Program-made: the position numbers and the translations under genes
NCBI GenBank assembly: GCA_019309665.1
Contig: JAFDFV010000035.1
Location: 1-12,868 of the forward strand
Source of the DNA: Deltaproteobacteria bacterium
GTDB taxonomy: Bacteria > Desulfobacterota > Desulfobacteria > Desulfobacterales > ETH-SRB1
Reading direction: 5' to 3'
Length of the DNA: 12,868 nucleotides
Notes under the pieces: model-generated
Database searches by the model: none
Seen by the model: the letters and a program-made list of their open reading frames with translations, nothing else
Told to the model about the DNA's origin: nothing
Part shown: positions 1 through 6,443 of the stretch, piece by piece
Numbering within the stretch: the stretch's first letter is position 1
How the letters are laid out: each line of letters opens with the position of its first letter

Positions 1-765
1 ATGAATTTTACATCTCATCTTTATTTTATGGCGGAGAATCTGTCCGAAGGTATGCCCCAACTGGAATATATTCAGAAAAACATCATGGTGTTTCTCAAGG
101 AGAACCTGTTTGCCCGGTTTTATGTTAACCTTATCCACCGTGCCCCTCTGGAAACGGCAAAGGATATAGATTACATCTTCAACTATTATTACCAGCCCTG
201 GAAGCGGTCAATACGTGCTTTTGACATAGAAAGCAATGAGCACAGGGAGGCTCCGAGGCTAGTTTTGCTGCCGGTTGTTGTGACCGATAGGCAGACTGAC
301 AGTAAATTGCTCGCCGGTCTTTTTGACAGGTTCAACAGCTCTTTCCTTTTGCCTGCTCTTTACCTGAATACAGATACGTTCTTTCTGACGGAAGATGAAA
401 ATCTTCTCATGAAGGCACACAAGGTTTACTATGGCCACAGCAACTCTGCGGAGGCTGCTGAAATCGTATCAACTATATGTAGTCAAGATATCCTTGAAAA
501 GGCGTCTCCTAATGTTGCATCGCGGACTGTACTCATGAATGCCCCATGCCCTGCTGCCCTGATTATTTCAGCGCAGGATGGTATGGTTTATTCCTGCATG
601 GATGCTTTTCGCAAGAAGGAGAGCTTGACCAATATTTATGGAGAACATGCCAATACCCTGATGACACAATATGATCAGTACCACAAATCGAATAGCGACT
701 GCCTGGAGTGCCGAAAGCAGATGGTTGAATGGTTTTCAAGTTTAGGGCTGCCGAAAGGAATATAG
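1..765 (+). CDS. Unrecognised protein with C-terminal SPASM-like cysteine motif, possibly 5'-partial
   Basis: I do not recognise the full-length protein. The reading frame gives 254 residues from the ATG at base 1, but no upstream sequence is visible, so this Met may be internal and the gene may continue to the left. Near the C-terminus it shows C183-x10-G194-x4-C199 followed by C234-x2-C237. This matches the first half of the SPASM pattern (C-x9-15-G-x4-C ... C-x2-C) that binds an auxiliary iron-sulfur cluster in peptide- and protein-modifying radical SAM enzymes. The visible part has no radical-SAM C-x3-C-x2-C motif, and the later SPASM cysteines are also missing. There is no signal peptide or clear membrane segment. 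It may be the tail of a radical SAM/SPASM protein or a separate accessory carrying a half-SPASM cluster. It is the only + strand gene and ends 3 bp before the convergent lipoprotein gene. The coding call is fairly sure; the function is inference. Confidence 0.7.
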   Translation: MNFTSHLYFMAENLSEGMPQLEYIQKNIMVFLKENLFARFYVNLIHRAPLETAKDIDYIFNYYYQPWKRSIRAFDIESNEHREAPRLVLLPVVVTDRQTDSKLLAGLFDRFNSSFLLPALYLNTDTFFLTEDENLLMKAHKVYYGHSNSAEAAEIVSTICSQDILEKASPNVASRTVLMNAPCPAALIISAQDGMVYSCMDAFRKKESLTNIYGEHANTLMTQYDQYHKSNSDCLECRKQMVEWFSSLGLPKGI

Positions 766-768
766 GTT

Positions 769-1248
769 CTATCCCACGATGCTTTTACACAATTCATCAA
801 TCGCACCGGAATTTGCTGTTATCCAATAGACACTCTTACTGATTCTGAATATATAATGCTCCTGCCCCATACCTTTGAATGAATAGATCTTCACCCCATC
901 CAGACCTATCTCTTTATAATCACTGAACGGCGATCTTTTACTCGATCTCATCTTCTCTATCATAATCTCTGTCTGCTGTATAGCATCATCCGTACTGAAT
1001 GATTCAGAAACCCATACAGTTGCTTTTTCTCCTTCCCCCTGATAAAAGGCGACCATGCCGCTTGCCACATTTATCTTCTTGCCGTGAAGCTCATTAATGG
1101 CGTTCAGGGCGTCTTTACCGGTAATCAACTGTACAAGCTTGAGTCCTCTGATCTCTTCTTGAAAAACAGGTGAAGGACTCTGATTACAACCCAGAAGAAA
1201 AAAAGAAAAAAGAATAAAAATAATGCACTTTCTCATATTGTGTAACAT
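769..1248 (-). CDS. Small predicted lipoprotein, unknown function
   Basis: The 159-residue product has a short basic start, a hydrophobic stretch at about residues 9-19 and a lipobox LLGC ending at Cys21, so signal peptidase II would give a lipidated mature protein of 139 residues. Residue 2 after the Cys is Asn rather than Asp, which by the enterobacterial Lol rule would favour the outer membrane. The mature part is a mixed alpha/beta-looking sequence with no motif I can assign. The chosen ATG has an AGGA-type ribosome-binding site 8 bases upstream; the Met at residue 5 would lie too far from it. It is separated from the upstream cold-shock gene by a strong terminator, so it probably has its own promoter within 1249-1350, where I find no convincing -35/-10 pair. 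The lipoprotein call is solid; the function is unknown. Confidence 0.8.
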   Translation of the reverse strand: MLHNMRKCIIFILFSFFLLGCNQSPSPVFQEEIRGLKLVQLITGKDALNAINELHGKKINVASGMVAFYQGEGEKATVWVSESFSTDDAIQQTEIMIEKMRSSKRSPFSDYKEIGLDGVKIYSFKGMGQEHYIFRISKSVYWITANSGAIDELCKSIVG

Positions 1249-1350
1249 AGCTAATTTCCTTCCCTTTAATAAGGCTACCTGTAAGGAACGGGGAGTCAGT
1301 TCTTCATTCTAAAAAAACAGGAGAAGTCAAGTAGAAACTCAAACAAAACA

Positions 1351-1390
1351 AAAAGGGCATTCCCTCTTAATTCGATGGAATGCCCTTTTT
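1351..1390 (-). terminator. Rho-independent terminator after the cold-shock gene
   Basis: A perfect 13-bp inverted repeat (1351-1363 AAAAGGGCATTCC against 1377-1389) encloses a 13-base loop. On the - strand the stem is followed by TTTTTGTTTTG, and on the + strand by a run of seven T. It lies about 20 bp past the csp stop codon and would end the csp transcript before the lipoprotein gene. It could work in both directions, which would also stop any + strand read-through that passes the convergent first gene. Confidence 0.9.
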
Positions 1391-1409
1391 TTAACTCAGA
1401 AATATTTCC

Positions 1410-1610
1410 CTAAACTAAAGTGACATTTACTGCAGCAGGACCTTTTTGTCCCTGCTCTATGTCAAAGGTAACTCGGTCGCCTTCATTAAGAGACTTGAAA
1501 CCGCTTGCATTGATTCCTGAATGATGAACAAATACATCCGGCCCTTCTTCCTGCTCGATGAAGCCATATCCTTTGCTGCTATTAAACCATTTTACAATTC
1601 CATTAGCCAT
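1410..1610 (-). CDS. Cold-shock domain protein (CspA family)
   Basis: This is a 66-residue single OB-fold, single-stranded nucleic-acid-binding protein of the CspA family, which acts in the cytoplasm as an RNA chaperone or antiterminator. It begins MANGIVKWFN as the family usually does, carries RNP1 as K13-GYGFIE and RNP2 as V26-FVHH, and ends at a normal length. The frame allows a start three codons earlier (1619), but the strong Shine-Dalgarno AAAGGAGG (1620-1627) directly abuts that codon with no spacer and stands 9 bases from the ATG at 1610. The shorter start is therefore the real one. The gene is monocistronic, between tmRNA and a strong terminator. About 240 bp of AT-rich DNA upstream leaves room for the long leader typical of cold-shock genes. 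Cold induction itself cannot be seen, since many Csp paralogues are not cold-induced. Confidence 0.95.
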   Translation of the reverse strand: MANGIVKWFNSSKGYGFIEQEEGPDVFVHHSGINASGFKSLNEGDRVTFDIEQGQKGPAAVNVTLV

Positions 1611-1619
1611 AGTTGACAT

Positions 1620-1627
1620 CCTCCTTT
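1620..1627 (-). promoter_or_regulatory. Strong ribosome-binding site that fixes the csp start
   Basis: AAAGGAGG on the - strand is 9 bases from the ATG at 1610 and 0 bases from the in-frame ATG at 1619. The spacing rules out the upstream ATG as the main start. Confidence 0.85.
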
Positions 1628-1725
1628 CAAAAAATTCTCATGGTCCCAGACTTCAGGATGCCATTTTGACAAATGGGTCTTTCCTTTAGAACGAAACCGG
1701 CCCACCAATTAAGGACAAGCCATTA

Positions 1726-1738
1726 TTGATTGAATCAA
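1726..1738. promoter_or_regulatory. Short palindrome upstream of csp, possible operator
   Basis: TTGATT-G-AATCAA is a perfect 6-bp inverted repeat around a single base, in the spacer between csp and tmRNA about 116 bp before the csp start. A weak promoter-like pair (TTGCTT, 16 bases, TATTGT) lies just upstream of it on the - strand. The rest of 1628-1847 is AT-rich with homopolymer runs and no clear tmRNA terminator. A palindrome this short in AT-rich DNA may be chance. Confidence 0.2.
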
Positions 1739-1847
1739 ACAATAACACCTATCAGACGGAAAGCAAGTTTTTTTTCGATTTTTGATCTTGTCTTTTCGAT
1801 TTTTTTTCTGAAAGTTGAAAAAACTGATATATTTTTGATTAAAATAG

Positions 1848-2198
1848 TGGTGGAGGCGGCGGGAGTCGAACCCGCGTCCGAAAATATTCCACACAGGCAT
1901 CTACATACTTAGCCTGAACTTTAGCTTTCGCCTGTTCAAGTCTCCTCCAGGCCGGATGCTTGAAAGGCTATCCTGTTTAAGTTTCGCTAATCCTGAAACA
2001 GGAAATCAGGAAAAGCTATCCTGCTAGTCGTCGCCCTTACCGGATGCGCAGGAATAATCCGGCAGGACGTTAGCCTAAGCGGCTAAAGCGTAATTATAAT
2101 CATCTGCGATTATATTAGTCCCAACCTTTTTTACGAGCAGGAAGGAGCTCGGTATGCAGCCGGAGCTTCTTTATCTCCGTCGAAGCCATTTCGCCCCC
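1848..2198 (-). ncRNA. ssrA: Transfer-messenger RNA (tmRNA), one-piece
   Basis: This RNA rescues stalled ribosomes together with SmpB and adds a degradation tag to the incomplete protein. The 5' end GGGGGCGAAATGGCTTCGACGG (2198 downward, in two blocks) and the 3' end with T-arm GCGGG-TTCGACT-CCCGC and an encoded CCA (1848-1850) are hallmark tmRNA sequences. The first seven bases GGGGGCG pair with CGCCTCC before the discriminator A to make the acceptor stem, with one G-U pair. The internal tag reading frame (2075-2107) encodes ADDYNYALAA. Stem-like segments after the tag fit the usual pseudoknots, which I did not fold in detail. The length of about 351 nt is normal. smpB is just upstream on the same strand, and a near-consensus promoter lies about 87 bp before the mature 5' end. 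Confidence 0.97.
2075..2107 (-). other. tmRNA tag-peptide reading frame (ADDYNYALAA-stop)
   Basis: The resume codon GCA (2105-2107) is followed by codons for DDYNYALAA and a TAG stop at 2075-2077. The hydrophobic ALAA end is the usual signal for ClpXP-type proteases. The tag resembles the A-D-x-Y-N-Y-A-x-A-A tags of deltaproteobacteria; that comparison is from memory. Confidence 0.95.
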
Positions 2199-2284
2199 AT
2201 AGGGAGGAAATGTTGCAGATATATTGAAAAGAACATTATGAAACCTCTAAAACATTTTCTAAAGGACTTCATATAATTTATATA

Positions 2285-2313
2285 ATAATAAGGGATAAAT
2301 GCCTTAATGTCAA
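2285..2313 (-). promoter_or_regulatory. Sigma70-type promoter for ssrA
   Basis: The - strand shows a perfect -35 TTGACA (2308-2313), a 17-base spacer and -10 TATTAT (2285-2290). Transcription would start near 2277, leaving a 5' leader of about 80 nt to be removed to make mature tmRNA. No better -10 box lies close to the mature 5' end. The promoter sits between repeat copy A and the RNA, so ssrA can be made independently of smpB. Confidence 0.75.
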
Positions 2314-2338
2314 GTTCCAAAAGTTGATAAAAAAATTT

Positions 2339-2422
2339 GTAGCCATTCACGGCTTGAAACTTGAAATTGGGAAGAACAGTACAAAAGCATGAAGGCCAAA
2401 TTTCTAATTTCTAATTTCAATG
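2339..2422. repeat. Dispersed intergenic repeat, copy A
   Basis: This 84-bp stretch matches 5064-5182 in the same orientation. Shared blocks are GTAGCC-TTC-GGCTTGAAACTTGAAATTGG at the left and, from 2369, a block of about 54 bp with roughly five mismatches. That block ends in a TTTCTAA tandem and TTTCAATG. Compared with copy B it lacks about 37 internal bases. AGCC/GGCT at the left end and TTGAAATTGG against CCAAATTTC can form imperfect stems. The right end overlaps the last bases of smpB and supplies its TGA stop. Confidence 0.8.
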
Positions 2423-2875
2423 CTCCTTTTTTTCTCTGTCCAGTTCCCTTTTTTGATCGCGCCTTCTGATTGTCTCTCTTTTATCATACTTACGCTTTCC
2501 CCTGGCAAGGGCAAGTGTCATTTTCACTTTTCCTTTTTTAAAATAAATATTTAAGGGAATCAGAGAGTAACCCATTTCATTTACTTTACCATACAGCTTT
2601 TTGATCTCATGCTTGTTCAACAGCAGCTTTCTGGGCCTTAAAGGCTCATGATTGTTATCCTGAGCAAAAGGATATGCCCCAATATGCATCTGATAAACAA
2701 AAACCTCTCCGTTTTTAATCTTTGCGTATGAATCCTTAAGATTTACACGGCCGATTCTGAGGGATTTGACCTCGGTTCCGACAAGAACCATTCCGACCTC
2801 ATAAATATCTTCTATAAAATAATTATGTCTGGCCTTTCTGTTTTCTGTAATAATTTTTTTGTGCTCTATCCCCAA
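2417..2875 (-). CDS. smpB: SsrA-binding protein SmpB
   Basis: SmpB binds the tRNA-like part of tmRNA and delivers it to stalled ribosomes. The 152-residue product (usual size) has the conserved N-terminal NRKARHNYFI (about 12-21), GTEVKSLR (about 33-40) and the basic tail ARGKRKYDKRE that enters the decoding centre. I choose a TTG start at 2875 giving MGIEHKKII. A strong GGAGG lies 7 bases upstream, and the residues before it look nothing like SmpB; the ATG ten codons upstream would place this site inside the coding region. With this start it overlaps the 3' end of ptsI by 53 bp in another frame, so translational coupling is likely. The stop codon TGA lies in the end of repeat copy A. Its partner ssrA follows 219 bp downstream with its own promoter. 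Confidence 0.95.
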   Translation of the reverse strand: MGIEHKKIITENRKARHNYFIEDIYEVGMVLVGTEVKSLRIGRVNLKDSYAKIKNGEVFVYQMHIGAYPFAQDNNHEPLRPRKLLLNKHEIKKLYGKVNEMGYSLIPLNIYFKKGKVKMTLALARGKRKYDKRETIRRRDQKRELDREKKEH

Positions 2876-4652
2876 ATGCCTTCCTCCGTGCATACACCTT
2901 TTCAAAAAGAATGCTGCCGTATGTTTCTCTTATCAATTCCTCAACTCCCGAGGCTGTGTTCTGTTTAAAAACATCTTTCATGAAGGCTCTGGCGTCTTCA
3001 ACTTTAAGTGCCCTTATCATACTTTTTACAGCAGGAATCGACTGAGGATTCATGCTTAATTCATCTATACCCAGGCCTAAAAGTATAGGCAGGTTAATAG
3101 GATCAGAAGCCATCTCACCGCACATGAACAGCTTTATCCCTTTGTCTCTGACGACATCGGCGACATTTTTTATCATGCGTATAATAGCAGGATGAAGCGA
3201 ATGATAAAGGTGCGCTACATGTCTGTTTCCTCTATCTATTGCCAAAGAGTACTGGATAAGATCATTGGTGCCTAAACTGAAAAAATCTACTTCTCCTGCT
3301 AAAAGATCCGCAATTATCACAGCAGAAGGGACTTCGATCATTATCCCTAATTCAACATCTCTATTAAAGAGAGTTCCTTCTTTGTCCAGAGCATCAGCAA
3401 CTTCATCCAATATTCTTTTTGTCTCAATGACTTCCTCATAACTCGATATCATGGGAATCAAAATCCTGACATTGCCAAAAGCCGCAGCCCTTAATATGGC
3501 TCTGAGCTGTGTTCTGAAGACATCAGGATTTTTCAGACAATACCTTATGGCTCGCAAGCCCAGGGCAGGATTGACTTCCACGTAATCAGAGTTATTACCA
3601 AATGCTTTATCCCCGTTTATGTCGAGAGTGCGGATAGTTACCGGTTTCGGCGCAATTACCTCGACCACATCCTTGTATTTATCAAAAAGCTCATATTCAT
3701 TCGGCAAAATAGGGCTGCTTAAATACTGGAACTCTGTTCTGTAAAGTCCAATTCCATCTCCACCGTAATCAATAACTGATACAACTTCTTCGGGAAGCTC
3801 GATATTGCCCATAACTTTTAACTGAAACCCATCGGCAGTTTCAGCTTGAAGATGGCTGTCACGGGTAATGGCTGCTTTAAGTTCTTCGTATTTGGAGCTA
3901 CGAACTCCATAGTCCAAAAGAGTTTCTTCAGTGGGATGAATAATTACTGTGCCGACCGTACCATCAATAATAATTAAATCATCATTTTTAATGATATTAG
4001 TAGCATTCCCCAGACCCATGACAGCAGGAATCTCAAGGGTTCGGGATATAATGCTTGTATGAGATGCTTTTCCGCCCCGGTCAGTTACAAATCCCTTTAT
4101 CCGCTCAAGATTTATCTGGCTTGCCTCTGCCGGGGAAAGATCGTTGGCGACAAGTATTACCCGTTTATCGATATCAGCAATTTTTTTTGTTTCTGCTCCG
4201 ACTAGATTTCTCATTATGTGGTCAGACACATATACTATGTCGGTAGCGCGCTCTTTTAAATATGAGTCAGACATATTTTTAAACATGGATTTCACTTCTG
4301 ACACTACCTTTTTGAGAGCCCACTCCGCATTTACCTTTTCATTTTTAATTGTTTCAATTGTCTTGCCATATAGCATCTTATCTTTAAGCAGGGTTTTGTG
4401 AGTTTCAAGTATATATGTATGATCGCGCAATTCCTCAGGAGCATTAGTTATAATTGTAAGCAGTTGCTGCTTTGCCTTATTCACAGCGCTTTTGAAACGT
4501 TTTATCTCATCCTGCACATCATCTTCGCTGATAAAATACTTCTTTACAACGTCCACGCCTTCTATATCGACTATATAAGCCTTTCCTATACAAATGCCCG
4601 GAGAAGCATCTATTCCGATTAATATAATCTCTCTAGAGTCAGTATCTGTCAT
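2823..4652 (-). CDS. ptsI: Phosphoenolpyruvate-protein phosphotransferase (PTS enzyme I)
   Basis: EI takes the phosphate of phosphoenolpyruvate onto a histidine and passes it to HPr, in the cytoplasm. Visible landmarks are: N-terminal GIDASPGICIGKA (13-25); the phospho-histidine loop GGKASHTSIISR with His198; the barrel active-site residues Arg305 (LYRTEF), Arg341 (RTLDINGDK), Glu440 (MIEVPSA) and Asp464 (GTNDL); and Cys511 in MCGEMASD. All catalytic positions known from E. coli EI appear intact. At 609 residues it is about 30 longer than typical, with a basic C-terminal extension (KAFGDRAQKNYYRKQKGQT). The last part of that extension is encoded across the smpB start. Its ATG is 2 bp after the ptsH stop. 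No EII genes are in the window, so the relay may serve regulation or an EIIA encoded elsewhere. Confidence 0.97.
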   Translation of the reverse strand: MTDTDSREIILIGIDASPGICIGKAYIVDIEGVDVVKKYFISEDDVQDEIKRFKSAVNKAKQQLLTIITNAPEELRDHTYILETHKTLLKDKMLYGKTIETIKNEKVNAEWALKKVVSEVKSMFKNMSDSYLKERATDIVYVSDHIMRNLVGAETKKIADIDKRVILVANDLSPAEASQINLERIKGFVTDRGGKASHTSIISRTLEIPAVMGLGNATNIIKNDDLIIIDGTVGTVIIHPTEETLLDYGVRSSKYEELKAAITRDSHLQAETADGFQLKVMGNIELPEEVVSVIDYGGDGIGLYRTEFQYLSSPILPNEYELFDKYKDVVEVIAPKPVTIRTLDINGDKAFGNNSDYVEVNPALGLRAIRYCLKNPDVFRTQLRAILRAAAFGNVRILIPMISSYEEVIETKRILDEVADALDKEGTLFNRDVELGIMIEVPSAVIIADLLAGEVDFFSLGTNDLIQYSLAIDRGNRHVAHLYHSLHPAIIRMIKNVADVVRDKGIKLFMCGEMASDPINLPILLGLGIDELSMNPQSIPAVKSMIRALKVEDARAFMKDVFKQNTASGVEELIRETYGSILFEKVYARRKAFGDRAQKNYYRKQKGQT

Positions 4653-4654
4653 AT

Positions 4655-4930
4655 TCAGCTTAATTCTCCAAACCCTGTCTCAAACTGCTTTACAGTATTG
4701 TTTAAAATCTCAAGGTCTGATTGATCATCGATCTTAAGTGTAATTTTAGACCCTTTTGCGCACTCAAGGGTCAGGATATCAAGGATACTTGAAGCATCCG
4801 CCATTTTGTTGTCTTTAATTATCCAGACGTTATAATTTGCTTTCCTGGCGATCTCCGCAATCTTGGCAGCGGACCTCGCATGAAGGCCGAGTTCGTTTAT
4901 TACAATAACATCACGTGAAAGTTCAGTCAC
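4655..4930 (-). CDS. ptsH: Phosphocarrier protein HPr
   Basis: HPr carries phosphate from EI to EIIA proteins. The 91-residue product has the active-site loop LGLHARSAAKI with His17 and Arg19. The usual proline after HAR is Ser20 here, a tolerated variation in this family. The regulatory-serine region reads ADASSILDILTL, where Ser48 aligns with the Ser46 site of Gram-positive HPr. Whether an HPr kinase exists cannot be seen. The start is GTG at 4930: no ATG or TTG in frame fits the N-terminus MTELSRDVIV. The ribosome-binding site is weak (GGA about 11 bases upstream) and lies beside a stable hairpin at 4946-4967, so translation may be held low or modulated. It is the first gene of ptsH-ptsI-smpB, behind a candidate promoter at 5026-5054. 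Confidence 0.95.
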   Translation of the reverse strand: MTELSRDVIVINELGLHARSAAKIAEIARKANYNVWIIKDNKMADASSILDILTLECAKGSKITLKIDDQSDLEILNNTVKQFETGFGELS

Positions 4931-4945
4931 AAGTCTAATTATCCA

Positions 4946-4967
4946 TTCCCACGCTGGAGCATGGGAA
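4946..4967. repeat. REP-like palindrome in the ptsH leader
   Basis: TTCCCACGCT and AGCATGGGAA flank two bases and form a 10-bp stem with one G-T wobble. The core (GTTCCCA-GCTCCAGC-TGGGAATG on the - strand) resembles the widespread REP-type palindromes of many proteobacterial genomes, from memory. It lies 16 bp upstream of the ptsH GTG, inside the predicted 5' leader, and its right arm reaches the weak ribosome-binding region. Confidence 0.65.
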
Positions 4968-5025
4968 CGAGAAAAAACGCTCAGTTTTCATCGCTCTCTA
5001 ACCTTAAACCGGAGTAGTTACTTAA

Positions 5026-5054
5026 TTTTTATCAGCCCGTTTATAACTTGTCAA
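5026..5054 (-). promoter_or_regulatory. Candidate sigma70 promoter for ptsH-ptsI-smpB
   Basis: On the - strand, a perfect -35 TTGACA (5049-5054) is followed after 17 bases by TAAAAA (5026-5031), a 4/6 match to the -10 box. Transcription would start near 5019 and give a leader of about 90 nt holding the REP-like hairpin. The promoter lies just inside repeat copy B on the operon side. Confidence 0.5.
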
Positions 5055-5063
5055 TCTGTAATC

Positions 5064-5182
5064 GTAGCCGTTCGGCTTGAAACTTGAAATTGGAAAGTAG
5101 AAATTAGGGAGAGATTAAATTAGAAATTGGGAAAAACTGTACAAAAACATGAATGCCCAATTTCTAATTTCTAATTTCAATG
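5064..5182. repeat. Dispersed intergenic repeat, copy B
   Basis: This is the longer copy of the repeat at 2339-2422, in the same orientation. It contains a small hairpin AGCCG-TT-CGGCT (5066-5077), then about 37 bases not present in copy A. It also has a perfect 15-bp inverted repeat, AAATTAGAAATTGGG (5117-5131) against 5156-5170, around a 24-base loop, and ends with a TTTCTAA tandem and TTTCAATG. No ORF or transposase lies inside. Together the two copies bracket ptsH-ptsI-smpB. The rest of the 314-bp gap 4931-5244 holds the REP-like hairpin, the ptsH promoter and about 60 AT-rich bases after the aminotransferase stop, with no clear terminator. Confidence 0.8.
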
Positions 5183-5244
5183 TTCCGTGAACGCTTACCT
5201 GTAATCAATGCATAGAATTCAGGGAACTCTAAAGAAATATATTC

Positions 5245-6378
5245 TTACGAATAGAATTCCTTTATCCTTTCAACCACATATGCCTGTTGCTCATATGAAA
5301 GTTCAGGATATACGGGAAGGGCTAAAGTGTGTGAGGCAGCGTATTCACCCGCAGGAAAATCTCCTTCTCCGTAATTCAGATTTGAAAAACAATCCTGGAG
5401 ATGCATGGGAACAGGATAGTAAATCTCTGTCCCTATGCCTGCATCAGTTAAAAACATTTTAAGATCGTCTCTTTTTTCCTTCAAACTTATTACAAACTGA
5501 TTGTAAATATGCCGGTTTTCCTTTTCAGCAGGAAGATTAACAATATCCTCCAGCCCTGCGTCAATAAAAAGTTCTCTATATTTATCCGCATTTGCCTGCC
5601 GCGCCTCAGTCCAGCCGTCAAGATACTTCAGCTTAATGGATACAATGGCTGCCTGAAGTGCATCCAACCTGAAATTTCCTCCTACTTTGTTATGATAATA
5701 TTTTAAATGCGATCCGTGAACTCTCAGCAAGCGCAATTTATCAAAGAACTCATCTGAATTTGTTGCAACAATTCCGCCATCTCCAAAGGCTCCGAGATTT
5801 TTTGAAGGAAAAAAAGAAAAACAGCCGAAATCACCCATTGAGCCCGCACGCCTCCCCTTATATTCCGCACCAATGGCCTGTGCTGCATCTTCAATAACAA
5901 TAAGATTATACTGTGCTGCTATCTCAAGGATAGAATCCATGTCACAACATTGACCATATAGATGGACGGGGATTATGGCTTTTATCTTTTTCCTTTCTTT
6001 TCCTGTCATACCATCCATCACTCTGAAAATGCTTTTAGATGAGATATTATAAGTTTCAGGATCAATATCCGCAAAAACAGGAGTTGCTCCGGTTCGGGCT
6101 ATTGAACCTGCTGTTGCAAAAAAAGTATAAGTTGAAGTGATAACTTTATCCTCAGGTCCGATATCGGCAGCCATAAGTGAAATAAGAAGAGAGTCGGTTC
6201 CTGAAGACACGCCAACTGCATGTTTTGAAGAGCAATATTCAGCTATCTCTTTTTCCAGGGCTTCGACACGTGGACCAAGTATAAAATACTGGCTCTCAAA
6301 AATCTCTTCGGTAACTTTCATGACTTCTTCTTTAATCGTCTGATACTGCAACTTAAGATCTAGTAATGGTACTTTCAT
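5245..6378 (-). CDS. DegT/DnrJ/EryC1/StrS-family PLP-dependent sugar aminotransferase
   Basis: This family transfers an amino group, usually from glutamate, to a keto-sugar nucleotide to make amino sugars for O-antigen, capsule or glycoprotein glycans. The 377-residue protein is of normal length. It has the start PLLDLKLQY, the cofactor-phosphate region SSGTDSLL (58-65), IEDAAQ with Asp164, and the FFPSKNLG motif with Lys193 as the predicted PLP Schiff-base lysine, followed by GDGG. The overall look is closest to WbpE-type UDP-2-acetamido-3-oxo-glucuronate aminotransferases, but the exact substrate cannot be set from sequence alone. The ATG at 6378 has AAGGA 9 bases upstream. It follows manC on the same strand across a 267-bp gap holding an inverted-repeat element and a candidate promoter, so it may be transcribed separately. 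With manC it suggests surface-polysaccharide synthesis. Confidence 0.93.
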   Translation of the reverse strand: MKVPLLDLKLQYQTIKEEVMKVTEEIFESQYFILGPRVEALEKEIAEYCSSKHAVGVSSGTDSLLISLMAADIGPEDKVITSTYTFFATAGSIARTGATPVFADIDPETYNISSKSIFRVMDGMTGKERKKIKAIIPVHLYGQCCDMDSILEIAAQYNLIVIEDAAQAIGAEYKGRRAGSMGDFGCFSFFPSKNLGAFGDGGIVATNSDEFFDKLRLLRVHGSHLKYYHNKVGGNFRLDALQAAIVSIKLKYLDGWTEARQANADKYRELFIDAGLEDIVNLPAEKENRHIYNQFVISLKEKRDDLKMFLTDAGIGTEIYYPVPMHLQDCFSNLNYGEGDFPAGEYAASHTLALPVYPELSYEQQAYVVERIKEFYS

Positions 6379-6414
6379 ATTATTTTTTCCTTCAGCCTTT
6401 AGGGGGATATATTT

Positions 6415-6443
6415 ATAGTATAGGACTTTCCATTTTATTCCAA
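6415..6443 (-). promoter_or_regulatory. Candidate promoter for the aminotransferase gene
   Basis: On the - strand, TTGGAA (6438-6443), a 17-base spacer and TACTAT (6415-6420) give 4/6 matches in each box, with an overlapping TATACT as an alternative -10. The predicted leader is about 28 nt. A perfect 6-bp inverted repeat TATTCC/GGAATA (6436-6441 and 6451-6456) overlaps the -35 and could be an operator. It lies just outside the inverted-repeat element. Confidence 0.35.

Noticed and set aside
1628..1847. tmRNA terminator in the spacer
   Set aside because: The A/T runs are not preceded by a stable GC stem in the - strand direction.
1848..1880. tRNA-like T-arm and CCA end
   Set aside because: It is the 3' end of tmRNA; the 5' acceptor partner is at 2192-2198 and there is no anticodon arm.
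1709..1912. Short ORFs on both strands across the right end of the csp-tmRNA spacer
   Set aside because: They run into the conserved 3' end of tmRNA or through AT-rich runs, have no ribosome-binding site and no family resemblance.
2876..2905. Longer SmpB start giving 162 residues
   Set aside because: The extra residues are not SmpB-like and include the ribosome-binding site used by the TTG at 2875.
4870..4882. HPr inactive because the Pro after His-Ala-Arg is Ser
   Set aside because: His17 and Arg19 are intact and small residues occur at this position in other HPr proteins, so loss of function is not supported.
5064..5182. CRISPR-like array from the TTTCTAA repeats
   Set aside because: The repeats are 7-bp tandems without spacers, and no cas genes are present.
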